DNA of 64,000 nucleotides from UMGS1766 sp963597355 (lineage in GTDB: Bacteria; Bacillota; Clostridia; Oscillospirales; Oscillospiraceae). The notes under the pieces were generated by a model, which worked only from the letters and a program-made list of their open reading frames with translations, was not told where the DNA came from and made no database searches. Both the position numbers and the translations under genes were made by a program. Of this stretch, positions 32,106-40,252 are shown piece after piece (positions within the stretch are counted from its first letter, which is position 1; every line of letters starts with the position of its first letter). The stretch spans positions 1 to 64,000 of the forward strand of contig CAVBPR010000019.1 of assembly GCA_963597355.1 (NCBI GenBank), given 5' to 3'.

Positions 32106-33191
32106 ATGGCCAATGAGCGTATTTACAATTTCTCCGCCGGACCTTCCATGCTGCCTGTCGAGGTACTGGAGCGCGCCGGCAAGGAGATTCTCAACTATCA
32201 GGGCAGCGGCATGTCCGTTATGGAGATGAGTCATCGCTCAAAGGTGTTTCAGAAGATCTTTGACGATACCAAGGCAAAGTTTAAAAAGCTGATGGCGATT
32301 CCCGATGACTACGAGGTGCTGTTCCTGCAGGGCGGCGCATCCACCCAGTTCTCCGCCATTCCTCTGAACCTGATCGGCGCCACCGGCAAGGCAGACTATG
32401 CCGTCACCGGCAACTTCTCCAATCTGGCCTATCAGGAGGCAAAGAAGTACGGCGACATCGCTGTGGCCTGCTCCTCCGAGGATCAGGACTTCACCTACAT
32501 TCCCAAGCAGGAAGAAATCGTAGTGCGCCCCGACGCGTCCTACTTCTACTATTGCGCCAACAACACCATCTACGGTACTGAGTGGCAGTACATTCCCGAA
32601 ACCGGCAATGTGCCCATCGTGTGCGACATGTCCTCCGACATCTGCTCCCGCGTGGTGGATGTCAGCCGCTACGGCGTGATTTATGCCGGCGCTCAGAAGA
32701 ACCTGGCTCCCGCCGGCGTGACCATCGTCATTGTGAAGAAGGAGCTGGCCGGTCATGAGCTGCCCATCACCCCCAAAATGCTGGGCTGGCAGATCGAGAT
32801 CGAAAAGGACTCCATGTACAACACACCTCCCTGCTGGTGCATCTACATGCTGGGTCTGGTCTGCGACTGGCTGGAAAGCCAGGGCGGCGTGGCCGGCATG
32901 GAAAAGATCAAGCACGGCAAGGCACAGATGCTGTACGATGTGATCGACAATTCCCGCCTGTTCACCTGCGCAGCCAAGCCCGGCTCCCGCAGCGACATGA
33001 ACGTCACCTTCCGCACCGCCAGCGCAGAGCTGGACGCCAAGTTTGTGGCGGAGAGCGCAGACTGGGGCTTCAGCAACCTGAAGGGTCACCGCAAGGTGGG
33101 CGGCATGCGTGCTTCCATCTACAACGCCATGCCCATTGCCGGCGTGGAGAAGCTGTGCGAGTTCATCCAGCAGTTCGATAAGAACAACTGA
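32106..33191 (+). CDS. serC: phosphoserine aminotransferase
   Basis: 361 residues, full length. The start YNFSAGPSMLPVEVLERA, the GGAST loop and the PLP-lysine region VIYAGAQKNLAPAGVT define class V SerC. It transaminates 3-phosphohydroxypyruvate with glutamate, the second step of serine synthesis. AAGGGAG lies 9 nt upstream of the ATG. It forms an operon with the zinc-ribbon gene and serA, the first enzyme of the pathway. Confidence 0.97.
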   Translation: MANERIYNFSAGPSMLPVEVLERAGKEILNYQGSGMSVMEMSHRSKVFQKIFDDTKAKFKKLMAIPDDYEVLFLQGGASTQFSAIPLNLIGATGKADYAVTGNFSNLAYQEAKKYGDIAVACSSEDQDFTYIPKQEEIVVRPDASYFYYCANNTIYGTEWQYIPETGNVPIVCDMSSDICSRVVDVSRYGVIYAGAQKNLAPAGVTIVIVKKELAGHELPITPKMLGWQIEIEKDSMYNTPPCWCIYMLGLVCDWLESQGGVAGMEKIKHGKAQMLYDVIDNSRLFTCAAKPGSRSDMNVTFRTASAELDAKFVAESADWGFSNLKGHRKVGGMRASIYNAMPIAGVEKLCEFIQQFDKNN

Positions 33192-33217
33192 GGTTCGAAC
33201 CGGAAGGAGAATACTCC

Positions 33218-33973
33218 ATGTTCTGCATGCAGTGCGGACAGCGCCTGGAAGAGGGAGCAAACTTCTGCCCCGTCTGCGGCGCGGCAGTTCCGGATCTTTC
33301 GCCCAAAAGGGACGGGGACAGGAGCGAAGAAAACGTCAATCTGAGCAACGACATGGGCAGCGCTTCCCCTTACTGCGTCAAAGAGCCGGACACCACCGGC
33401 GAGAACGCTCCGCCGAGCTGGGAAATCAAGCCGGTGGAGGAACCGTGGGGAACGGGGACGCCCCGATCTACCAGCGCCGTTTCTGCGGCGACAAAAAAGA
33501 AAAACCGAATCTGGATCATTGGCTTTGCCGGTTTGCTGGCGGTGCTGCTGGTGGGCGGCGCAGTCGCCCGGCTGATGCAGCCCAAGTCCAGTGCAGCCCA
33601 GCGGCCCGGCTATGAGCGGCTGATCGAAAGCTACTTCTATTATGCCCAGGATAGTCAGGTCACGGAGATTACAACCCTGTTCCACCCGGCGGTCTATGCG
33701 GGATATGTGGATGCCTATGGCTATTTCGCGGCTTTGTCCCATGCCGACAGCTGGAGCCGCCACTACGGGCAGGAAGTGCAGCAGTGGCAGGTGGCCAGCG
33801 TCGACGTTCGGGAGGACGAGCTGGAAACCCTGAACGGCTATTTCGTCGGGTTGGACGCAGGGCAGTATATGATTGTGGACGTGGATGTCAGCTACACCGA
33901 CGGCAGTTACGGCCTTGCGGAGTTCGATGTGATTCAGACCGATGAGGGCTGGTTTTTCGTACAGATCTGGTAA
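33218..33973 (+). CDS. zinc-ribbon membrane protein of unknown function
   Basis: 251 residues. The N-terminal ribbon is MFCMQCGQRLEEGANFCPVCG (CxxC pairs at 3-6 and 17-20). A low-complexity linker, KKKNR and one membrane helix (IWIIGFAGLLAVLLVGGAVA, ~98-117) follow. Then comes an outer ~130-residue domain that resembles NTF2-like folds and ends DEGWFFVQIW. The domain likely lies outside the cell. It sits between serC (26 nt) and serA (59 nt). Its relation to serine synthesis is unknown. Confidence 0.8.
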   Translation: MFCMQCGQRLEEGANFCPVCGAAVPDLSPKRDGDRSEENVNLSNDMGSASPYCVKEPDTTGENAPPSWEIKPVEEPWGTGTPRSTSAVSAATKKKNRIWIIGFAGLLAVLLVGGAVARLMQPKSSAAQRPGYERLIESYFYYAQDSQVTEITTLFHPAVYAGYVDAYGYFAALSHADSWSRHYGQEVQQWQVASVDVREDELETLNGYFVGLDAGQYMIVDVDVSYTDGSYGLAEFDVIQTDEGWFFVQIW

Positions 33974-34032
33974 ATCGACATTGTCTCAGGCCGCCGGAGG
34001 ATTCCGACGGCAGAAATAGGAGGAAAACGATC

Positions 34033-35202
34033 ATGTATCGTATTAAAACATTGAATAAAATTGCCAGCATCGGTCTGGCTCAGCTGGATAAGAGCCGCTT
34101 TGCGGTGGAGGATGAGTGCACCAATCCCGACGGCATCCTGGTCCGCAGCGCAAAAATGCACGACTATGAGTTCCCGGAGGCTCTGCGGGCCATTGCCCGC
34201 GCCGGTGCAGGCACCAACAACATTCCCATCGACCGCTGCAGCGAGGCGGGCATTGTGGTGTTCAACACCCCCGGTGCAAACTCCAACGCAGTGAAGGAAG
34301 AGGTCATCTTTGCCATGCTGGCGGCTTCCCGCCATATGTTCGAGGCCAACGAGTGGGCCCGTAAGGAGGCTGCCTCCGGCGCCGACGTGCTGACCACCAT
34401 GGAAAAGGCAAAGAGCCAGTTTGCCGGCCCTGAGATCATGGGCAAGACCCTGGGCATTATCGGTCTGGGTGCCATCGGCGCCAAGGTGGCGGATGCCGCA
34501 CTGGCACTGGGCATGAGCATTGTGGGCTATGACCCCTACCTGAGTGTGTCTGCCGCTCTGACTCTGGACCGCCATGTGAACGTGGTGACCAATCTGGACG
34601 ATCTGCTGAAGGTCAGCGACTACATCACCATTCACGTTCCTCTGAACGATTCCACCCGGGACACCATCGACGCCGATGCCATCTCCAAGATGAAGGGCAA
34701 CGTGCGCATCATCAACCTGGCCCGCAACGGTCTGGTCAACACCGAGGCAATTCTGGCCGCTCTGAAGTCCGGCCGCGTGGCAGCCTATGTCACCGACTTC
34801 CCGGAGACTGAGGTGGCCAACGCCCCCGGCGTCATTGCTCTGCCCCATCTGGGCGCATCCACTCCCGAGAGCGAGGACAACTGCGCAGTCATGGCGGCAC
34901 ACGAGCTGCAGGATTATCTGGAAAACGGCAACATCACCAATTCCGTGAACCTGCCCAACGTGAGCATGGAGCGCAGCGGCGCAGCCCGCATCTGCATCAT
35001 CCATCGCAACGTGCCCAACACTCTGGCACAGATCACCACCATCGTTTCCGGCGCCGGCCTGAACGTGGAGAACCTGGCCAACAAGTCCCGGAAGGACTAT
35101 GCCTACACCATGCTGGATGTGGACAACAAGGTTACCGACGAGGAAGTCAAGCAGCTGGCTGCCATCGACGGCGTGATCCGTATCCGCGTGATGCAGAACT
35201 GA
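34033..35202 (+). CDS. serA: D-3-phosphoglycerate dehydrogenase
   Basis: 389 residues. It is a D-2-hydroxyacid dehydrogenase, with the NAD-binding GKTLGIIGLGAIGAKVAD, the active-site region NLARNGLV, and ALPHLGASTPESE carrying the catalytic His. The C-terminal ~75 residues form an ACT domain (IIHRNVPNTLAQITTIV), the usual serine feedback site. It oxidises 3-phosphoglycerate to phosphohydroxypyruvate. Last gene of the ser operon, followed by a terminator. Confidence 0.96.
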   Translation: MYRIKTLNKIASIGLAQLDKSRFAVEDECTNPDGILVRSAKMHDYEFPEALRAIARAGAGTNNIPIDRCSEAGIVVFNTPGANSNAVKEEVIFAMLAASRHMFEANEWARKEAASGADVLTTMEKAKSQFAGPEIMGKTLGIIGLGAIGAKVADAALALGMSIVGYDPYLSVSAALTLDRHVNVVTNLDDLLKVSDYITIHVPLNDSTRDTIDADAISKMKGNVRIINLARNGLVNTEAILAALKSGRVAAYVTDFPETEVANAPGVIALPHLGASTPESEDNCAVMAAHELQDYLENGNITNSVNLPNVSMERSGAARICIIHRNVPNTLAQITTIVSGAGLNVENLANKSRKDYAYTMLDVDNKVTDEEVKQLAAIDGVIRIRVMQN

Positions 35203-35221
35203 GTTTTTTCCTGAAAGAACA

Positions 35222-35259
35222 AAACAGCCCCTGACCCGAATTCGAGTCAGGGGCTGTTT
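35222..35259. terminator. bidirectional terminator after serA
   Basis: AACAGCCCCTGAC and GTCAGGGGCTGTT form a perfect stem with short T runs. It lies between the convergent serA and the DUF815 gene. Confidence 0.85.
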
Positions 35260-35274
35260 CTTGCGGCAAATCGT

Positions 35275-36480
35275 TTATTCGGCAGGCAGGCTGGCCAGGA
35301 ACTGCAGGGCAGTTCGGGGGGTGCGGCTGGGGTGGCGCATTTCCCATTTTACCGCCTCTGCCCGCAGCCAATCGCTGTCCCGATGGATGCCTTTCAGGGC
35401 GGCCAGCTCCTCCACCATGTCCAGGAACTGATTCCGGTTCAGGCCGGTGTAGGGAATTCGCAGGCCGAAGCGCTCGGCCAGACTGGTTTTTTCCTGAATG
35501 GTTTCGTTGGCGTCGATTTCGTCCCCGTTGCGGTCGGAGAAGTTTTGCCGCACCAGATTTCTCCGGTTGGAGGTGGCGTACACGGCAACGTTTTTCGGCC
35601 GGGGCTCCAGACCGCCCTCCAGCACGGATTTCAGCACGGAGTAGGTCATGTCCTCCTTGTCAAAGGCCAGGTCGTCGATGAAGAGAATGAATTTCTGGGG
35701 GCGATGACCCAACATGCGGATCAGGTCGCTCAAATCGCCCAGATCTGTTTTGCGAATCTCAATCAGCCGCAGGCTCTCAAAGCCCTGCATGCCCAGCAGT
35801 GCCTTTACCGTAGCGGATTTTCCCGTGCCGGGATCGCCGAACAGGAGCACATTGTTAACGCTCCGTCCCTCAATCAGCCCCCGGGTGTTGGCAACCACCT
35901 TGTCCCGCTGGAGACGGTAGCCCCAGAGCTCCTCTTCCGGCACAAAGTCCGGCTGTTCCACCGGAAGCAGGCGGTTGCGGCTCCAGGTGAAGGCCCGGTA
36001 GCGGGCGAACAGGCCGGCACCGTTGACCCGATAGAAGCTGAGCAGGTCGGCGAAGGTGAAGGGAACGGCGTTGTCCCATTCCGGCAGGTTTTCCGCGGCG
36101 CTGCCCCAGGAGTCCGGCAGAAGCTTGGCAATGGCGGCCTTCAGCTCGGTGCAGGGGAGCTGAGACAGGCGGATGAACACGGCAACATCGTGGGTCGCGG
36201 CTGCCGTCAGAACCGGAGTTTCCGTCTTTCGGGCAGCGGCTTCGGCAAAGGGAGTGGAGTCGTAGCGCAGACGGTCCCAGAACCAGCTGCCCAGACCGGA
36301 GCAGCCGCTGGCGGCGAGGGCCTGGAACAGGCCGGTGTATTCCTCCATGGCCTGCTGCCCGTTTTCCTGCTCCAGGGCGGCAAACAGACCGGTCAGCCGC
36401 TGACCGGCGGATTCCTCCAGCAGGGAACGGTAAAGGGAAACGCTCTTAAGAGCGGCATACATGCTTTCGTTGGTGGGCAT
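35275..36480 (-). CDS. AAA-type ATPase, DUF815 family
   Basis: 401 residues from ATG 36480, with AAGGA 8 nt upstream; in-frame ATGs further up lie in the mreB promoter region and lack a ribosome binding site. The N-terminal half is helical and family-specific. The C-terminal half is an AAA domain: Walker A LLFGDPGTGKSATV, Walker B FILFIDDLAF, sensor NVAVYATSNRRNL. DUF815 proteins are widespread and uncharacterised ATPases. It is monocistronic and divergent from mreB. Confidence 0.9.
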   Translation of the reverse strand: MPTNESMYAALKSVSLYRSLLEESAGQRLTGLFAALEQENGQQAMEEYTGLFQALAASGCSGLGSWFWDRLRYDSTPFAEAAARKTETPVLTAAATHDVAVFIRLSQLPCTELKAAIAKLLPDSWGSAAENLPEWDNAVPFTFADLLSFYRVNGAGLFARYRAFTWSRNRLLPVEQPDFVPEEELWGYRLQRDKVVANTRGLIEGRSVNNVLLFGDPGTGKSATVKALLGMQGFESLRLIEIRKTDLGDLSDLIRMLGHRPQKFILFIDDLAFDKEDMTYSVLKSVLEGGLEPRPKNVAVYATSNRRNLVRQNFSDRNGDEIDANETIQEKTSLAERFGLRIPYTGLNRNQFLDMVEELAALKGIHRDSDWLRAEAVKWEMRHPSRTPRTALQFLASLPAE

Positions 36481-36601
36481 AAAAAGGTTCCTTCTCTCAC
36501 AAATGTTGTCGAAATTGTAGCGCGTTTCCAGAGGGAAGTCAAGGCGAAGGGCGGGGAAGGAAACAGGGCTGGAACTTAAGAAAAGTTTTCTGCCTGTGTT
36601 G

Positions 36602-36630
36602 TTGAAAAGGTCATAATCCATGACTATAAT
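36602..36630 (+). promoter_or_regulatory. candidate promoter of mreB
   Basis: TTGAAA (36602-36607) and TATAAT (36625-36630) with a 17-bp spacer, 44 bp before the mreB ATG. Confidence 0.75.
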
Positions 36631-36674
36631 TTATTTTATAAAATGAATCAGTGCAATCAGAGGTGTGAGAAATC

Positions 36675-37706
36675 ATGTTCGGGTTTACAAGAGATATCGG
36701 CATTGACTTGGGCACAGCAACGGTGCTGGTCTACGTGCGGGGCAAGGGCATTGTTCTGCGGGAGCCCAGTGTGGTGGCCATGGATCGAAATACAGGAAAA
36801 CTGCTGAAGGTAGGAGCTGAGGCCCAGAAAATGCTGGGTCGTACCCCGGGAAACATTGTGGCGCTGCGGCCATTGCGGGACGGGGTTATTTCCGACTATG
36901 ACATGACCGAGCGGATGCTGCGGGAATTTCTGCGGAAGGTGACCAGCTTTCGTCTGTTTAAGCCGAGGGTGGTCATCTGCGTTCCCTCCGGCATTACCGA
37001 AGTGGAGGAGCGGGCCGTGGTGGATGCCGGCATTCAGGCGGGAGCACGGAAGGTGTACCTGATCGAGGAGCCGGTGGCGGCCGCCATCGGTGCCGGAATC
37101 GACATCAACCGTCCGGAAGGTCACCTGGTGGTGGACATCGGCGGCGGCACCGCCGACATTGCGGTGATTTCTCTGGGCGGCGTTGTGGAGTCGGCCTCCA
37201 TCAAGGTGGCAGGAGACAAATTCGACGAGGCGCTGGTGAAATACATCCGAAAAAAATACAATGTGCTCATTGGCGAGCCAACAGCAGAAGAACTGAAGGA
37301 AACCATCGGCTGCGTTGTTCCCCGGCCGGAGGAGGAAGTGATGGAGGTAAAGGGCCGCTGTCTGCTGACGGGGCTTCCAAAGGAAATCACCGTTTCCTCC
37401 ACCGACACGGCGGAGGCTTTCGATGAGCCGGCCCAGCAGATTCTGGAGGCCATTCACAACGTGATCGAGCGGACACCGCCAGAGCTGGTGGCGGACATCG
37501 CCGACAATGGAATCGTCATGACCGGCGGCGGCAGTCTGCTGTGGGGCTTCGACCAGATGATCGAGAAAAGCACCGGCATTCCGACCGCTGTGGCAAAGGA
37601 CGCGGTTTCCTGCGTGGTCAACGGCACCGGCAGCAGCCTGGAAAACCTGAGCGCCATGCAGGACGGAACGGTGAACCTGAATCGGAGAAAACAGCTGAGC
37701 CTGTAA
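36675..37706 (+). CDS. mreB: rod-shape protein MreB/Mbl (bacterial actin)
   Basis: 343 residues, the usual length. Actin-fold phosphate loops are DIGIDLGTATVLVY at the N-terminus and VVDIGGGTADIAVISLGG near residue 155. The adenosine loop is GIVMTGGGSLLWG. It polymerises under the membrane and guides lateral wall synthesis. No mreC or mreD follows, so it may be the Mbl or MreBH type that stands alone. GAGGTG precedes the ATG. Confidence 0.94.
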   Translation: MFGFTRDIGIDLGTATVLVYVRGKGIVLREPSVVAMDRNTGKLLKVGAEAQKMLGRTPGNIVALRPLRDGVISDYDMTERMLREFLRKVTSFRLFKPRVVICVPSGITEVEERAVVDAGIQAGARKVYLIEEPVAAAIGAGIDINRPEGHLVVDIGGGTADIAVISLGGVVESASIKVAGDKFDEALVKYIRKKYNVLIGEPTAEELKETIGCVVPRPEEEVMEVKGRCLLTGLPKEITVSSTDTAEAFDEPAQQILEAIHNVIERTPPELVADIADNGIVMTGGGSLLWGFDQMIEKSTGIPTAVAKDAVSCVVNGTGSSLENLSAMQDGTVNLNRRKQLSL

Positions 37707-37745
37707 GGCGTTCCTCCTGAACCGGCGGAGGAGGGGAATTTCCTC

Positions 37746-37848
37746 TTGCGGAGAGACGGAAAATGCGCTATACTAAGTTATAAGTATATAACAAAATGTT
37801 GTAGTGAAAAACAAAATACACCGCCAGATGTTGCGGTGTATTTTTTCT
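37746..37848 (+). ncRNA. candidate small RNA between mreB and mraZ
   Basis: TTGCGG (37746-37751) and TATACT (37769-37774) with a 17-bp spacer form a good promoter. A terminator AAATACACCGC/GCGGTGTATTT with T6 (37814-37848) follows. The predicted transcript starts near 37781, is about 65 nt, has no ORF with a ribosome binding site, and contains a second small hairpin GTTATA/TATAAC. The terminator may also end mreB mRNA. The rest of the gap to 37973 is AT-rich with nothing else evident. Confidence 0.5.
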
Positions 37849-37973
37849 GACGACTGATTGTAACCTTTTGTAACGAATAATTTTCTTCGGAAATATTCGA
37901 GAAATGAAGATTTCTTCGGAAAATTAGAACAAAATTAACAAGAAATTCATTCCTTAATTTTGAAAGAAAACCC

Positions 37974-38048
37974 TTGCAATTTTATTATGTAACCTTTATA
38001 CTTAGGGTACTTAACAGTAAAGTGGCGGAAAGTGGAGCAAAAGGGAGC
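37974..38048 (+). promoter_or_regulatory. mraZ promoter with three MraZ-type repeats
   Basis: TTGCAA (37974-37979) and TATACT (37997-38002), 17 bp apart, are followed by AAAGTGGCGG, AAAGTGGAGC and AAAAGGGAGC at exact 10-bp steps (38019-38048). Tandem AAAGTGG repeats before mraZ are the known type of MraZ autoregulatory site. The gene's own product likely represses here. Confidence 0.75.
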
Positions 38049-38086
38049 GCTCCTTCCGCTGCGGACGCCCGAGAGGAGGGGGTTGC

Positions 38087-38527
38087 ATGACCGGCAAATT
38101 TGAGCACACCATCGATGCCAAGGGCCGGCTGTTCATCCCCGCTCGCCTGCGGGAGGAGCTGGGAGCCAGCTTTCATGTGGCAATCGGTTCCAATCGGGAT
38201 GAAAACGGGCAGCCCTGTAAGTACCTCGTGCTTTATCCCCGTCAGGAGTGGCAGCAGCTGGAGGAAAAGATCAACGCCCTTCCTTCCGGTCAGGCCGCGT
38301 TGGCCGATGTGCTGTTTGCCTATGCTGCCGCCTGCGAGCCGGACTCCCAAAGCCGCATTTTGATTCCTCAGGCTTTGCGGGAGTATGCCGGACTGGAGCG
38401 GGACGTTGTCATCACCGGCAGCGGCCGCTGTGCAAAGATCTGGGATAAGGCGAGCTGGGACAGCCACAGCCGGCCGCAGTTGGATCCGGGCCGTGTGGCG
38501 GATATGTTTGAACAGCTGGGGTTGTAA
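38087..38527 (+). CDS. mraZ: transcriptional regulator MraZ
   Basis: 146 residues, with two AbrB-like SpoVT domains each carrying the DxxGR core: TIDAKGRLFIPARLREELG (N-terminal) and DSQSRILIPQALREYAGL (second, with R in place of the usual G). It is a DNA-binding ring protein that controls the division and wall cluster behind it. GAGGAGGGGG precedes the ATG. Confidence 0.95.
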   Translation: MTGKFEHTIDAKGRLFIPARLREELGASFHVAIGSNRDENGQPCKYLVLYPRQEWQQLEEKINALPSGQAALADVLFAYAAACEPDSQSRILIPQALREYAGLERDVVITGSGRCAKIWDKASWDSHSRPQLDPGRVADMFEQLGL

Positions 38528-38529
38528 TT

Positions 38530-39465
38530 ATGACGGAATTTACCCATCGTCCGGTTCTGCTGGACGAGTGCATTGAGGGGCTGAACATTCGCCCCGATGG
38601 TGTTTATATCGACGGCACGCTGGGTCGTGCCGGTCACAGCCGGGAGATTGCCCGCCGGTTGACCACCGGTCGACTGATCTGCATTGACCGGGATCAGGCG
38701 GCACTGGATGCAGCTCCGGCCCGATTGGCGGAGTGGATGGATCGGGTGACGCTGGTGCATGGCAACTTTCGGGATCTGGCAGAGGTCATGGATCGCCTTG
38801 GCCTGACGGGCGCGGACGGAATGCTGTTCGATTTGGGGGTGTCCTCCCCCCAGCTGGACGACGGCAGCCGCGGATTTTCCTACATGCAGGATGCGCCCCT
38901 GGATATGCGCATGGATCAGACCAGTCCGCTGACGGCCTACACCGTGGTGAACGAATGGCCTCGAGAGGAACTGCAGCGCATTCTTTACCGCTATGGCGAG
39001 GAGAAGTGCGCCCCCCGGATTGCCGCCGCCATAGAGCGGGTTCGGCAGGAAAAGCCGATTGAAACCACTCTGGAGCTGGTGGACGTGATCAAAAGCGCCA
39101 TGCCTGCCGCCGCCAAGCGGGAAAAGCAGCACCCGGCAAAGCGGAGCTTTCAGGCCATTCGAATTGCCGTGAATGACGAGTTGTCCGCGGTGGATGAACT
39201 GCTGCAAAACGCCGTGCCCCGGCTGAATCCCGGCGGACGGCTGTGTGTGATTTCCTTCCACTCGCTGGAGGATCGCATTGTGAAAACTGCCTTTGCCGGT
39301 TTTGCAAAGGGCTGCACCTGCCCACCGGATTTTCCCGTGTGCGTGTGCGGCAAAAAGCCTCAGATCAAACTAACCCCCCGCAAGCCGGTGCTTCCCTCCC
39401 AGCAGGAGCTGGAGGAAAATCCCCGCTCACGCAGTGCAAAGCTGCGGGTGGCGGAAAAATTATGA
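38530..39465 (+). CDS. rsmH: 16S rRNA (cytosine1402-N4)-methyltransferase
   Basis: 311 residues. It starts TEFTHRPVLLDECIEGL, with the SAM-binding YIDGTLGRAGHS and the FDLGVSSPQLDD signature. The C-terminal ISFHSLEDRIVK and CTCPPDFPVCVCG stretches are conserved. It methylates C1402 in the decoding centre. It starts 2 nt after mraZ, the standard arrangement. Confidence 0.96.
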   Translation: MTEFTHRPVLLDECIEGLNIRPDGVYIDGTLGRAGHSREIARRLTTGRLICIDRDQAALDAAPARLAEWMDRVTLVHGNFRDLAEVMDRLGLTGADGMLFDLGVSSPQLDDGSRGFSYMQDAPLDMRMDQTSPLTAYTVVNEWPREELQRILYRYGEEKCAPRIAAAIERVRQEKPIETTLELVDVIKSAMPAAAKREKQHPAKRSFQAIRIAVNDELSAVDELLQNAVPRLNPGGRLCVISFHSLEDRIVKTAFAGFAKGCTCPPDFPVCVCGKKPQIKLTPRKPVLPSQQELEENPRSRSAKLRVAEKL

Positions 39466-39516
39466 TTGTTTCGTCCTCTTTGGTGGGACTGGATAGATCA
39501 CTCAGTAAGGAGTTGA

Positions 39517-40116
39517 ATGGAAATGGCTGAAACCAAGCGTCAACCACGTCGACCCGGCGCAACGACCGCTGGAAATGTGGCCTATAAACTGGATTACTAC
39601 GGTGACGTGGTGGCAGCACCCAAGTCCCGCATTGAGCCCATGCGCAGAAAGACTGCAAGCGCTGTGCCTCAGGGCACGCCAACGGTGAACTACCGTCCCC
39701 ATGAACGCACACGGGTGCGGGTCAAGGTGCGACAGCAGCAGGCGGTGTCTCCCCTGGCAATTCTGGGATTTCTTGCAGCGGCAATCGCCACGGTGCTTTT
39801 GCTGGTGGGCTACACCCAGCTGAACAGCGTTTACAGCGAAACGGTGAAGCTGAACAACCAGCTGACCCAGCTGAAAAGCGATGAGGCAGACCTGCAGGCC
39901 ACCTATGCCAAGGTGTTCGACCTGCCGACGCTGGAGGCCGCGGTTGCAGACCAGAGCAATCTGGTGAAAGCCACCGGCGATCAGACAGTGTATCTGGATC
40001 TCTCGGAGGAAGACAATGCGGTAGTCTACAGCGAGAACCAGACGCCCACCGGCCTGGCTGGAGTAATCCATACGGTGAGCGAGGCAATTGCCACTGCAGT
40101 GGAGTTCTTCCGCTGA
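39517..40116 (+). CDS. ftsL: FtsL-like septum protein
   Basis: About 199 residues. A basic cytoplasmic N-terminus (to ~70) is followed by one membrane helix (AILGFLAAAIATVLLLVGYTQL) and an outer coiled coil (TVKLNNQLTQLKSDEADLQATY). Position between rsmH and the penicillin-binding protein is that of FtsL in Firmicutes. FtsL forms a complex with DivIC and DivIB at the septum. The start may be 39517 or ATG 39523; AAGGAG lies 4 or 10 nt away. Confidence 0.75.
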   Translation: MEMAETKRQPRRPGATTAGNVAYKLDYYGDVVAAPKSRIEPMRRKTASAVPQGTPTVNYRPHERTRVRVKVRQQQAVSPLAILGFLAAAIATVLLLVGYTQLNSVYSETVKLNNQLTQLKSDEADLQATYAKVFDLPTLEAAVADQSNLVKATGDQTVYLDLSEEDNAVVYSENQTPTGLAGVIHTVSEAIATAVEFFR

Positions 40117-40152
40117 ATGGGGCGCTGGCAGAAAAAGCCATAATAAAACAAG

Positions 40153-40192
40153 AGGGCGTAAGAGAAAAAGGCAGCTTTTTTTCTTACGCCCT
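40153..40192 (+). other. long stem-loop between ftsL and the penicillin-binding gene
   Basis: AGGGCGTAAGA (40153-40163) pairs with TCTTACGCCCT (40182-40192), and inner GAAAAAG with CTTTTTTT extends the stem. No T run follows, so it is not a clear terminator. It may set the relative amounts of the two products. Confidence 0.55.
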
Positions 40193-40252
40193 TCGGTGCT
40201 TTCTTCTGTGCCGAAACATGACCCGAATTTCCCCTCGAGAAAGGTAACAAAT

